64,000 nt of DNA, taken from assembly GCF_000389965.1 (NCBI RefSeq), contig NC_021191.1:1241501-1305500 (forward strand). The letters are read 5' to 3'. This stretch comes from Actinoplanes sp. N902-109 (GTDB taxonomy: Bacteria > Actinomycetota > Actinomycetes > Mycobacteriales > Micromonosporaceae). This document shows, one piece after another, positions 55,567 through 62,870 of this stretch; position 1 is the stretch's first letter; each line of letters begins with the position of its first letter. Below the pieces are notes generated by a model that saw only the letters and a program-made list of their open reading frames with translations, made no database searches and was not told where the DNA came from. The translations under genes and the position numbers were made by a program.

Positions 55567-56679
55567 GTGAGTGCAGCCGACTTCCCTGAACAGCTCAAAG
55601 CCCTCGACGCGACCCTGCGCAACATCGAGACCGTGCTCGACCTCGACAAGCTGCGCCGTGACCGCGCGGAGCTCGAGGAGCAGGCCTCGGCCCCCGACCT
55701 GTGGGACGACCAGGCCCGGGCTCAGGACGTCAACTCACGGCTCTCCTACGTCGCCGGCGAGATCTCGAAGATGGAGCGGCTGCGCAGCCGGCTCGACGAC
55801 GCTGCCCTGCTGCTCGAGATGGCTCAGGCCGAGGGCGACGCCGACTCGGTGACCGAGGTCGGCACCGAGCTCGTCACGCTGCAGAAGGCCATCGACGAGA
55901 TGGAGGTCCGCACGCTGCTCTCGGGTGAGTACGACTCGCGCGAGGCGGTCGTCGCGATCCGGGCCGGCGCCGGTGGCGTGGATGCCGCCGACTTCGCCGA
56001 GATGCTGCTGCGGATGTATCTGCGCTGGGCGGAGCGGCACGGCTACCCCACCGAGGTCTACGACACCTCGTACGCCGAGGAGGCCGGCCTCAAGTCCGCC
56101 ACGTTCGCCGTCAAGGTGCCCTATGCGTTCGGCACGCTCAGCGTCGAGTCGGGCACCCACCGGCTGGTGCGGATCAGCCCGTTCGACAACCAGGGGCGGC
56201 GCCAGACGAGCTTCGCCGGCGTCGAGGTGATGCCGGTGGTGGAGCAGACCGACCACATCGACATCCCTGAGAACGAACTGCGCGTCGACGTCTACCGTTC
56301 GTCGGGTCCTGGTGGACAGAGCGTTAACACCACCGACTCCGCTGTGCGCCTCACGCACATTCCGACGGGCATCGTGGTGACGTGTCAGAACGAGAAATCG
56401 CAGCTTCAGAACAAGGCCTCGGCCATGCGGGTTCTCCAGGCGCGGCTGCTCGAACGCAAGCGTCAGGAGGAGGAGGCGAAGCTCGCCGGCCTCAAGCAGG
56501 ACACCACTGGATCATGGGGCGACCAGATGCGGTCGTACGTGCTGCACCCGTACCAGATGGTCAAGGACCTGCGCACGGAGCAGGAAACGGGCAATCCCTC
56601 GAACGTCTTCGACGGCGCGATCGACGAGTTCATCGAGGCCGGCATCCGCTGGCGCAAGACGTCGCAGCTGGCCGGCTGA
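55567..56679 (+). CDS. prfB: Peptide chain release factor 2
   Basis: The 370-residue release factor recognises UGA and UAA stop codons. The codon-recognition tripeptide SPF is in RISPFDNQGRRQTSF, and the catalytic GGQ is in SSGPGGQSVNTTDSAVR. The helical N-terminal domain and the C-terminal KRQEEEAKLAG segment are standard. The gene is read straight through from GTG, with no internal UGA or programmed +1 frameshift site of the Escherichia coli kind. It heads prfB-ftsE-ftsX, a conserved actinobacterial order. Confidence 0.97.
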   Translation: MSAADFPEQLKALDATLRNIETVLDLDKLRRDRAELEEQASAPDLWDDQARAQDVNSRLSYVAGEISKMERLRSRLDDAALLLEMAQAEGDADSVTEVGTELVTLQKAIDEMEVRTLLSGEYDSREAVVAIRAGAGGVDAADFAEMLLRMYLRWAERHGYPTEVYDTSYAEEAGLKSATFAVKVPYAFGTLSVESGTHRLVRISPFDNQGRRQTSFAGVEVMPVVEQTDHIDIPENELRVDVYRSSGPGGQSVNTTDSAVRLTHIPTGIVVTCQNEKSQLQNKASAMRVLQARLLERKRQEEEAKLAGLKQDTTGSWGDQMRSYVLHPYQMVKDLRTEQETGNPSNVFDGAIDEFIEAGIRWRKTSQLAG

Positions 56680-56806
56680 GCCGAGATCACCTGAGCGACA
56701 CGCCGTTTCGACGAACAGTCAGGCGGCGGTCACCGCAGGTGTAATTCCTGCGCAGAGATGTGCAAAAGACGGTGACCGGCGGACTTGGCGATTTCGTTAC
56801 ACCGCG

Positions 56807-56812
56807 TAGACT
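56807..56812 (+). promoter_or_regulatory. -10 hexamer TAGACT, leaderless type
   Basis: TAGACT lies 8 nt before the GTG start of ftsE at 56821 and supports that start. Confidence 0.55.
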
Positions 56813-56820
56813 CTCCACCC

Positions 56821-57501
56821 GTGATTCAGCTCGAGAACGTGACCAAGACGTACCCGAAGGCGTCGCGGCCGTCGTTGGACGACGTCAGCGTCGGTATCGA
56901 CAAGGGCGAGTTCGTCTTCTTCATCGGCCCTTCCGGTTCCGGCAAGTCGACGATCATCAAGCTGCTGCTCCACGAGGTTGCGCCGACCCGGGGCAAGGTC
57001 GTGGTGAACGCCAAGGACGTCACCACGCTGCGCTCCTGGAAGGTGCCGCACTTCCGGCGCTCGATCGGCTGCGTGTTCCAGGACTTCCGGCTGCTGCCCA
57101 ACCGCACGGCGTACGAGAACGTGGCCTTCGCCCTGGAGGTCATCGGCAAGACCAAGGCGGTCGCCCGCCGGGTCGTGCCCGAGGTGCTCGAGCTGGTCGG
57201 CCTCGGCGGCAAGGAGCACCGCTACCCGCACGAGCTCTCCGGTGGTGAGCAGCAGCGTGTGGCGGTGGCCCGGGCCTTCGTCAACCGGCCGCTGATCCTG
57301 CTCGCGGACGAGCCCACGGGTAACCTCGACCCGGACACGTCCATCGAGATCATGCGGCTGCTGGACCGGATCAACCGGACCGGCACCACGGTCGTGATGG
57401 TCACGCACGACTCCAACATCGTCAACCAGATGCGCCGCCGGGTCATCGAGATCGAGAGCGGACGGATCGTCCGCGACCAGGCTCGCGGCGTCTACGGCTG
57501 A
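56821..57501 (+). CDS. ftsE: Cell division ATP-binding protein FtsE
   Basis: The 226-residue ABC ATPase begins MIQLENVTKTYPK. Walker A is IGPSGSGKST, the Q-loop is GCVFQDFRLLPNRTAYEN, the signature is ELSGGEQQRVAVARA, and Walker B is ILLADEPTGNLD with the switch His in VMVTHDSN. With FtsX it forms the membrane complex that activates septal peptidoglycan hydrolases. GTG 56821 is chosen over upstream starts because it gives the exact family N-terminus. Confidence 0.97.
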   Translation: MIQLENVTKTYPKASRPSLDDVSVGIDKGEFVFFIGPSGSGKSTIIKLLLHEVAPTRGKVVVNAKDVTTLRSWKVPHFRRSIGCVFQDFRLLPNRTAYENVAFALEVIGKTKAVARRVVPEVLELVGLGGKEHRYPHELSGGEQQRVAVARAFVNRPLILLADEPTGNLDPDTSIEIMRLLDRINRTGTTVVMVTHDSNIVNQMRRRVIEIESGRIVRDQARGVYG

Positions 57502-57568
57502 TCCGGGCCCCGCGCCCTTTTCCTTGCAGAACTGATCGAAGTACGCGGAGTCCCGGAAGGAACCCCCG

Positions 57569-58447
57569 ATGCAGCGCGCCAAGTACATCCTCAACGAGGT
57601 CTTGGTCGGCCTCTGGCGGAACGTCACGATGACGGTCGCCATGATCATCACTCTGTCGGTGTCGCTCACCATGCTGGGCGCCAGCGTGTTGATGTACATG
57701 CAGGTCGACCAGATGAAGGACTACTACTACGGGAACATCGAGGTCTCGATCTTCCTGCGTGAGGACGTCACCGAGGCGCAGCGTGCTGCCATCGACCAGT
57801 CCATCGCCGAGAGCCCGCTGGTCCAGACCAAGACCTACGAGAGCCGCGAGGACGCCTTCAAGAAGTTCCAGGTGCTCTGGCGCGACTCGCCCGACTTCGT
57901 GAAGTCGGTCGGCCCGGACAGCCTGCCGGAGTCGTTCCGGGTCAAGCTCAAGAACCCGGAGCAGTACCAGACCTTCGCCGACCAGATCAAGGGTCAGCAG
58001 GGCATCCAGGACATCGTCGACCAGCGCGAGCTGCTGGAGAAGGTGTTCAACATCTTCAACGCGATCCAGGTCATGGCGTTGGTGGTGGCGGCCTTCATGG
58101 CCCTGGCGGCGCTCTTGCTGGTCGGTAACACCATCCAGGTCGCCGCGTACAGCAAGCGCCGCGAGGTCGCGGTCATGAAACTCGTCGGTGCCTCCAACTG
58201 GTTCATCCAGGCTCCGTTCGTGCTGGAGGCGGTGGTCGCCGGTCTGATCGGCGCGATCCTGGGCTTCGCCGCGATCTTCGTCAGCAAGTCGGTGCTGCTC
58301 GACGGCAGGTTGAAGGCGTTGACCAACGTGCTGACACCGATCCCGGACGGCAACGTGTGGCTCATGCTGCCCCTGTTGGCCGGCGTGGGTGCCGTGGTCA
58401 GCGCGCTGACTGCCTGGATCACCCTGCGCTTCTACCTCAAGGTCTGA
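57569..58447 (+). CDS. ftsX: Cell division protein FtsX
   Basis: The 292-residue partner of FtsE has four transmembrane segments. Helix 1 is VTMTVAMIITLSVSLTMLGA (residues 19-38). An extracellular domain of about 125 residues follows, which binds the hydrolase (IEVSIFLREDVTEAQRAAID, SREDAFKKFQVLWRDSPDF). Helices 2-4 are in the C-terminal half, with AAYSKRREVAVMKLVGASNW, the conserved FtsX cytoplasmic motif. The ATG follows GGAAGGAA. A T5 terminator ends the unit. Confidence 0.96.
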   Translation: MQRAKYILNEVLVGLWRNVTMTVAMIITLSVSLTMLGASVLMYMQVDQMKDYYYGNIEVSIFLREDVTEAQRAAIDQSIAESPLVQTKTYESREDAFKKFQVLWRDSPDFVKSVGPDSLPESFRVKLKNPEQYQTFADQIKGQQGIQDIVDQRELLEKVFNIFNAIQVMALVVAAFMALAALLLVGNTIQVAAYSKRREVAVMKLVGASNWFIQAPFVLEAVVAGLIGAILGFAAIFVSKSVLLDGRLKALTNVLTPIPDGNVWLMLPLLAGVGAVVSALTAWITLRFYLKV

Positions 58448-58466
58448 GCGCCCCCGAGAACTGCGG

Positions 58467-58501
58467 AAAGCCCGCGTCGCCCGGTGCGACGCGGGCTTTT
58501 T
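58467..58501 (+). terminator. Rho-independent terminator of ftsEX
   Basis: AAAGCCCGCGTCGC pairs with GCGACGCGGGCTTT (14 bp) around CCGGT, followed by TT. It begins 20 bases after the ftsX stop and is the most canonical terminator in the window. Confidence 0.9.
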
Positions 58502-58522
58502 GGGTGATATCGCCACATAACT

Positions 58523-58552
58523 ACGAAGAGTCGGAGTACGGTGACTCTTCGT
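58523..58552. promoter_or_regulatory. Perfect 10-bp inverted repeat spanning the M23 hydrolase promoter
   Basis: ACGAAGAGTC (58523-58532) and GACTCTTCGT (58543-58552) are exact inverted repeats separated by 10 bp. The spacer contains the -10 TACGGT and the right arm reaches into the GTG start. Arm centres are 20 bp apart, two helical turns, as for a dimeric repressor site. Confidence 0.6.
58537..58542 (+). promoter_or_regulatory. -10 hexamer TACGGT, leaderless type
   Basis: TACGGT lies 8 nt before the GTG start at 58551 and sits in the spacer of the inverted repeat. Confidence 0.5.
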
Positions 58553-59777
58553 GGAGTCCGATCATCGTTGCGTGCTTGCCATGGTGGCCGTTCTCGTCAG
58601 CGTGCTGGGCATCACCTCGCCTGCGTACGCCGACCCGTCCTCGGATGATGCCAAGAAGGCCAGCCGGGCGGTGGACCGCGCCGAGTCCATCCTCGAGGAC
58701 GCCACCGTCACCGCCCGCAATGCCGCGCGCCGGCTGGAAGCAGCCACCGCGGCGCTGCCCGCGGCCCAGGAGAAGGTCGCGAAGAGCAGGGGTGTCGTCG
58801 CCGCCGCGTCCGTGCAGGCCGCCTCGGCCAAGCGCAGAGCCGACGCCGCCCGGGCCGCGTACGACGTTGTCGCGGCCCGGTTCGACGCTGCGCAGGACCG
58901 CGTCGACCAGGCCCGCGACCGGGTCGACGACATCGCTGCGGCCAGCTACATGGGCGGCAACTTCGCGGCGATCAACGTGCTCGTGGGGGCACGGGGACCG
59001 CAGGACGCCATGGACCGGCTCGGGCTCGTCGACCAGGTGATGCAGAACCAGCAGGCCGATGTCGACGAACTCGTGTCGGCGCGGCGCGCAGTTCGTACGG
59101 AACAGGACAAGGCCGGACTCGCCCAGCGTGCCGCCGAGGACGCCGAGCGTGAGGCCGCCGACAAGCTGCAGGCGGCCAAGGACGCCCAGGAGGCTGCGGA
59201 GCAGGCCCGGGCGGCGGTGATCGAGCTGGCGCAGACCCGCAAGGAAGCGCTGCACGTCGCCCGCTCGCAGCGCGCCGCGGTGCTCGCCCAGTACGAGAAG
59301 GCCAAGGCCGAGGAGGCCCGCATCCAGGCCGCGCTGCGCGGCTGGGACGCGAAGAACGGCGGCGGCACCAGCTATTCCGGCGGCGATCTGCTGATGCCCG
59401 TGCACGGGTGGAAGACCAGCGAATTCGGCTCCCGGTACGACCCGTACTACCACGTGTGGCAGCTGCACGCGGGCACGGACATCGCCGCGCCCGGCGGTAC
59501 CCCGATCCACGCGGCGGCCGGTGGCCGGGTCATCCAGGCCGGGTGGAACGGCGGCTACGGCAACTACACCTGCATCAGCCACGGCGGCGGCTTCTCCACC
59601 TGCTACGGCCACCAGTCGAAGATCCTCGTGTCCACCGGTCAGTACGTGCAACGCGGTCAGGTGATCGGCAAGGTCGGCACCACGGGCGCGTCGACCGGGT
59701 TCCATCTGCACTTCGAGACCCGGGTGCACGGCGTACCGAAGAACCCGCTGAAGTATCTGCCGAGCTGCTTCTGTTAG
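58551..59777 (+). CDS. Secreted coiled-coil M23 peptidoglycan hydrolase
   Basis: The 408-residue product has a signal peptide (VLAMVAVLVSVLGITSPAYA, cleavage after about residue 28). A long Ala/Glu/Gln-rich coiled coil runs to about residue 265 (ARVTARNAARRLEAATAAL-like and AEREAADKLQAAKDAQEAAE). The C-terminal LytM/M23 domain has GSRYDPYYHVWQLHAGTDIA (HxxxD zinc ligands), ACISHGGGFSTCYGHQSK-type loop and FHLHFETRVHG (HxH). The layout matches EnvC- and RipC-like hydrolases activated by FtsEX. It lies just after ftsEX, so it is very probably their partner. GTG 58551 is supported by the -10 hexamer. Confidence 0.9.
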   Translation: MESDHRCVLAMVAVLVSVLGITSPAYADPSSDDAKKASRAVDRAESILEDATVTARNAARRLEAATAALPAAQEKVAKSRGVVAAASVQAASAKRRADAARAAYDVVAARFDAAQDRVDQARDRVDDIAAASYMGGNFAAINVLVGARGPQDAMDRLGLVDQVMQNQQADVDELVSARRAVRTEQDKAGLAQRAAEDAEREAADKLQAAKDAQEAAEQARAAVIELAQTRKEALHVARSQRAAVLAQYEKAKAEEARIQAALRGWDAKNGGGTSYSGGDLLMPVHGWKTSEFGSRYDPYYHVWQLHAGTDIAAPGGTPIHAAAGGRVIQAGWNGGYGNYTCISHGGGFSTCYGHQSKILVSTGQYVQRGQVIGKVGTTGASTGFHLHFETRVHGVPKNPLKYLPSCFC

Positions 59778-59794
59778 TGCCTGGCTAAGATTGA

Positions 59795-59815
59795 AAGGTC
59801 ACATCGACCTTTTTC
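59795..59815 (+). terminator. Short T-tailed hairpin upstream of smpB
   Basis: AAAGGTC and GACCTTT form a 7-bp stem around ACATC, followed by TT. It starts 2 nt after a TAAGAT -10 (59788-59793) and 16 nt before the smpB ATG, so it may act as terminator of the hydrolase gene or attenuator of smpB. Confidence 0.5.
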
Positions 59816-59831
59816 CGCAAGGAGCCAGCAC

Positions 59832-60308
59832 ATGCCGCGCGAACAGGGGCGCAAAGTCGTGGCCTCCAACCGCAAGGCGCGGCACGACTACGCCATCCTC
59901 GACACCTACGAGGCGGGCATGGCGCTGACCGGCACCGAGGTCAAGTCGCTGCGAGCCGGCCGGGCCTCGCTCGTCGACGCCTTCGGCCACGAGAACAACG
60001 GCGAGATCTTCCTGCACGGCATGCACATCCCGGAGTACACCCAGGGCACCTGGACCAACCACGAGCCCCGCCGCACCCGCAAGCTGCTGCTGCACCGCGC
60101 CGAGATCGCCAAGATGATGGGCAAGCTGCGCGACGACGGCATCACCCTGGTGCCGCTGCAGGTCTACTTCGAGAACGGGTACGCCAAGGTCGAGCTCGCC
60201 GTGGCCAAGGGCAAGAAGTCCTACGACAAGCGGCAGGACCTCGCGGCCCGGGACGCCACCAAGGAGATCAACCGGGCCCTGGGCCGCCGTAGCAAAGGCA
60301 TGGACTGA
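59832..60308 (+). CDS. smpB: SsrA-binding protein SmpB
   Basis: The 158-residue protein binds tmRNA and delivers it to stalled ribosomes. The oligonucleotide-binding barrel shows VVASNRKARHDYAILDTYEA, GMALTGTEVKSLRAGRASL, IPEYTQGTWTNHEPRRTRKL and VPLQVYFENGYAKVELAVAK. The basic C-terminal tail KKSYDKRQDLAARDATKEIN mimics a codon-anticodon helix. AAGGAG lies 7 nt before the ATG. Its partner ssrA lies 0.8 kb downstream, separated by the CBM2 gene. Confidence 0.97.
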   Translation: MPREQGRKVVASNRKARHDYAILDTYEAGMALTGTEVKSLRAGRASLVDAFGHENNGEIFLHGMHIPEYTQGTWTNHEPRRTRKLLLHRAEIAKMMGKLRDDGITLVPLQVYFENGYAKVELAVAKGKKSYDKRQDLAARDATKEINRALGRRSKGMD

Positions 60309-60354
60309 CAGGTAACCTCCCCGCGGCATCAACAACCGTGCGAGAGGACCGCTG

Positions 60355-61038
60355 TTGCCCCCCAAGCACAATGTCCAGACGCTCCGGCTGCCCCGCTACT
60401 CGCTGATCGTCGCGGCAGCCACCATGCTCACGATCCTGGTCGGCTGGGTCGCGATCCGGGCGGTCGGCCCCAGCCAGGCCACCTCCCCGCGCCTGGTCGT
60501 CCCGTCCCAGCAGTCCGCGTCCGTCGTGCCCGCTGCCGTCATCGCGTCGGTGCCGACGTCCGCCCCGGCCCGCCCCACCTCGCCTGCGGCATCGGCCCGG
60601 GTTTCCGCCACCCCTTCCCGTACGCCCGTGGCCTCGCCGTCCGCGTCCAGCTCACCCACGCCGTCCAAGACCAAGGCGGCAAAACCGCCGGCCCCCGTAC
60701 GGACGTCGGCCAGCCCCACCCCGCCGGCCCCCGCAGCCGCGTTCACCGCCCGCTACCGCACCACGGCCAGCTGGGACACCGGCTTCATCGGCTACGTCCA
60801 GGTCACCAACGCCGGCGACGCCCCGGGCGCCTGGAGCGTCACTGTGACGTACCCCTCGTCGGCCGGCGTCACGATCATCGGCACCTGGAACGCCCAGCGC
60901 AGCGGCACCACGTTCACCGGCGACACGCTGGCCCCCGGCGCCTCGGCCTCCTTCGGCTTCTCAGCGAACAAGCAGGTCAGGGGCAAGGTAAAGCCCTCCG
61001 GCTGCACCGTCGCGGGTGCGTCCTGCCGGATCGGCTGA
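60355..61038 (+). CDS. Secreted/anchored protein with C-terminal CBM2-like domain
   Basis: The 227-residue product has one hydrophobic segment (YSLIVAAATMLTILVGWVAI, residues 15-34), a Pro/Ser/Thr/Ala-rich linker to about residue 125, and a C-terminal carbohydrate-binding module of family 2. The module has TASWDTGFIGYVQVTNAGDA, WSVTVTYPSSAGVTIIGTWN and PGASASFGFSANKQ. Conserved surface Trp residues (W in TASWD, GTWN) fit cellulose or chitin binding. No catalytic domain is present. The TTG start follows GAGAGGA, with TAACCT at 60313-60318 upstream. Confidence 0.85.
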   Translation: MPPKHNVQTLRLPRYSLIVAAATMLTILVGWVAIRAVGPSQATSPRLVVPSQQSASVVPAAVIASVPTSAPARPTSPAASARVSATPSRTPVASPSASSSPTPSKTKAAKPPAPVRTSASPTPPAPAAAFTARYRTTASWDTGFIGYVQVTNAGDAPGAWSVTVTYPSSAGVTIIGTWNAQRSGTTFTGDTLAPGASASFGFSANKQVRGKVKPSGCTVAGASCRIG

Positions 61039-61068
61039 TACCGGAATGACGTTGCGGCCCGGAGGCGT

Positions 61069-61074
61069 TAGTCT
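61069..61074 (+). promoter_or_regulatory. ssrA: Probable ssrA -10 hexamer TAGTCT
   Basis: TAGTCT lies 35 nt before the mature tmRNA 5' end, leaving a short 5' leader to be trimmed. No convincing -35 is seen at standard spacing. Confidence 0.4.
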
Positions 61075-61109
61075 TGTACGGCTGCCACAAAACCGTGGCG
61101 GCCGCACAA

Positions 61110-61482
61110 GGGGGTGACTGGTTTCGACTTCGTACGTGGAGACAGGGGAAGCGAGCCGAGGAAGCCGACGTCGTCTCGAGAATCGGTCGTCGGAAACCAA
61201 AAAGCGCCAATAACAAGCGCGAACACTTCGCTCTCGCCGCCTGAGGCGAGTAACGAAGTTGTCGGACTGAGCACACCTCCGGCTCAGAACTCCGGCATCA
61301 GCTAGGAGGTTGGCCAACAGGTCCCGGTCACGGGGACCTCGCGGCGAGATCAATCAGTGACTGGGCCCGTCACACCAACTTGCTCACGTGAGCGGTGGGG
61401 CCGAGTAGAGGCACAGTGAGCTGCGCTCGGAGAAGCCCTGACAAAACAACGAAGGACCCGGGTTCGATTCCCGGCACCTCCA
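61110..61482 (+). ncRNA. ssrA: Transfer-messenger RNA
   Basis: This is a one-piece tmRNA of about 373 nt. The 5' end GGGGGTG pairs with CACCTCC near the 3' end to form the tRNA-like acceptor stem (one G-U pair). The T-arm GGACCCGGGTTCGATTCCCGG is seen just before the 3' end. The discriminator A at 61482 is not followed by CCA, so CCA must be added after processing. The tag frame starts at GCC 61206 and reads ANNKREHFALAA before TGA at 61242. The ALAA end is the standard protease-recognition signal. smpB is 0.8 kb upstream. Confidence 0.95.
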
Positions 61483-61532
61483 CGAGAGGCAGGGGCCCCG
61501 TGTCCGCGGAAAGCGCGGACCGGGGCCTCTCG
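61483..61532 (+). terminator. Strong hairpin immediately after ssrA
   Basis: GTCCGCG/CGCGGAC, GGCCCCG/CGGGGCC and CGAGAG/CTCTCG pair in succession around a GAAA-type loop, separated by small bulges. It directly follows the tmRNA and probably ends its transcription, although no T-tract follows. Confidence 0.7.
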
Positions 61533-61616
61533 TCATGTCTGCTACCGGGGGCCGAGCCCCCGGACACCCCCACGGGGCGGTGGGGGCGGTGGGTGGGTGC
61601 GTTGCGGTGGGTGGGG

Positions 61617-61743
61617 GGCTCGCGCTGCGCGCATCGGGGGATGGGAGTGGGGGGCTCGCGCTGCGCGCATCGGGGTGGGTGTGTGTGGCTCGCGCTGCGC
61701 GCATCGGGGTGGGTGTGTGTGGCTCGCGCTGCGCGCATCGGGG
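61617..61743. repeat. 34-36-bp repeat, 4 copies
   Basis: GGCTCGCGCTGCGCGCATCG occurs without change at 61617, 61653, 61687 and 61721, joined by G/T-rich linkers of 14-16 bp such as GGGTGGGTGTGTGT. The core contains CGCGCTGCGCGC and can fold on itself. Confidence 0.9.
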
Positions 61744-62069
61744 GGTGAGGGGCTCGCAGGAGGCAGGCTCTCGCTCCCGGTGTCGCGGACCGCAGCCGCG
61801 TTCTTGACCTACTCGGCTGGGTGTCCCGCCGATCCTTGGCCGTTACGGCTGACTTGCCGCTGCCTGTGTAAGGAATTGATCTGTGAAGCCAGCAATCGTG
61901 CAGTCACTGTTCTCAAGGCGGCACTGAGCTGTGGTTCGTGAGGCGTCACAAAGATCACCAGTCAGCGCTTGGTTTATGCCCGAGCTCTTGAGCCGGCCAG
62001 TCGCCCTGGGGTTTCGTCTCGCGGAAGTATCTGACGAGTTCCCTCGATGTCGGTCCACATTCAGGTGGC

Positions 62070-62075
62070 TACAAT
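62070..62075 (+). promoter_or_regulatory. -10 hexamer TACAAT, leaderless type
   Basis: TACAAT, close to the optimal -10, lies 6 nt before the GTG start at 62082. Confidence 0.6.
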
Positions 62076-62081
62076 CCCCAA

Positions 62082-62312
62082 GTGGCATCCCCGCTGGAGA
62101 TCGTAACCGTAGTAGTCGGCAATACGTTGGCAGTTGGCCAGCTGCTGCTGGCCGTTCATTTGTGGCGTTCCGCCCGTCATCAGACAACCCACATCACGAT
62201 TCAGCGCGATGGGAACAAGATCGAGATCGACCTCGATGACCCGGGTGAGGCTGAAGGCTTCGTGCGAGACTTCATTGCTCGCGCGGCCAAAGAAGCGCGG
62301 GCAGCAGAATGA
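62082..62312 (+). CDS. Small single-helix membrane protein, EACC1-like
   Basis: The 76-residue protein has one N-terminal hydrophobic helix (LEIVTVVVGNTLAVGQLLLA), then a basic turn WRSARHQ. A predicted two-strand unit ITIQRDGNKIEIDLDD and a final helix EAEGFVRDFIARAAKEARAA follow. The layout (membrane helix, then a xxITxxDGxxxExD hairpin and a helix) resembles the effector-associated constant component EACC1 found next to actinobacterial conflict-system effectors. That comparison is from memory and needs a profile search. Its stop overlaps the next start (ATGA), so it forms an operon with the 62309 gene. GC content is lower than in the backbone. Confidence 0.7.
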   Translation: MASPLEIVTVVVGNTLAVGQLLLAVHLWRSARHQTTHITIQRDGNKIEIDLDDPGEAEGFVRDFIARAAKEARAAE

Positions 62313-62719
62313 CGAGCCCAGCAGGGACGCCGCGGCGTCGACCTCAGAGCCAGCGGAACCAGGTGGCGCAGCGGGCTTCCGTCGATGCTGGCATCGGTGG
62401 TATCGGCGGAGGCACTGGGCTGGTGGCCATAGCGCAGGTCATCGGCACAGACACTATTTGGGGCAACGTCATCCTCTATGTAGCTCCCACCGTCTCGGTG
62501 GTAGCCGGCATCGTCTTTTATCAGGTGCGCTTGCAGGCGTCTTGGTATGCAGAGCGGTGGCAGATTCGCCGTGCTCGCAAGACCCTTGAAGGTCAACTCT
62601 CAAATCAGAATGCTTCAGAGGCACACAAATCGCGGATCAAGGAAATGATCGAGGAGCTTGACCGGGCCGTCGCTGAGGCGGAATTGTCGCGCATCAAGTC
62701 GATCTTCCCGTCCCGCTAG
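62309..62719 (+). CDS. Two-helix membrane protein with C-terminal coiled coil
   Basis: The 136-residue product has a basic, Gln/Arg-rich N-terminus (residues 1-25). Two hydrophobic segments follow: GIGGIGGGTGLVAIAQVIG and ILYVAPTVSVVAGIVFYQV. A charged helical tail (RWQIRRARKTLEGQLSNQNA, HKSRIKEMIEELDRAVAEAE) probably forms a cytoplasmic coiled coil. I do not recognise a family. The ATG overlaps the stop of the EACC1-like gene by 4 bp, implying coupled translation and a joint membrane function. No downstream effector gene is in the same operon within the window. Confidence 0.72.
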   Translation: MTSPAGTPRRRPQSQRNQVAQRASVDAGIGGIGGGTGLVAIAQVIGTDTIWGNVILYVAPTVSVVAGIVFYQVRLQASWYAERWQIRRARKTLEGQLSNQNASEAHKSRIKEMIEELDRAVAEAELSRIKSIFPSR

Positions 62720-62802
62720 CGACGTCTCGTGATGGGACCACCGCCAGCCGGGTCATAGTCCTCTCAGGTTCAAGAACGTTGCGTTCCCGTGCGCCTCTGA
62801 TT

Positions 62803-62826
62803 GAGTGTTTGAGATTCGTGTTGCAC
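62803..62826 (+). repeat. Possible IS outer inverted repeat, left
   Basis: This 24-base stretch, starting GAGTGTTTGA, matches the reverse complement of 63706-63729 at 19 of 24 positions, the first ten exactly. It may be the outer end of the decayed IS5-family element. Confidence 0.45.
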
Positions 62827-62857
62827 TGGCTCGCCGTTTCGTGTGGCGTGTGGTCGA

Positions 62858-62863
62858 TATGAT
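62858..62863 (+). promoter_or_regulatory. -10 hexamer TATGAT, leaderless type
   Basis: TATGAT lies 7 nt before the ATG at 62871. Confidence 0.55.
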
Positions 62864-62870
62864 CTGTCGT

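Larger units (their letters stand above)
61533..62081. other. 550-base region after ssrA with repeats, no gene
   Basis: The first half holds four copies of a 34-36-bp repeat (listed separately). From about 61800 the composition drops in GC content. I find no convincing coding frame before the TACAAT promoter at 62070. I also looked for a second copy of the ssrA 3' end (attachment-site duplication) and did not see one within the window. Confidence 0.55.

Noticed and set aside
55567..56679. Programmed frameshift in prfB
   Set aside because: The frame is continuous from GTG through the SPF and GGQ motifs, with no internal UGA.
61114..61305. Protein-coding frame inside the tmRNA
   Set aside because: The region is accounted for by conserved tmRNA structure and the tag frame; the long frame ignores both.
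61441..61482. Separate tRNA gene at the 3' end of ssrA
   Set aside because: The T-arm and acceptor half belong to the tmRNA; there is no anticodon arm or partner half beside it.
61843..62187. Leftward 114-codon frame overlapping the EACC1-like gene
   Set aside because: No promoter or ribosome site; the opposite strand has a strong leaderless promoter and a coherent membrane protein.
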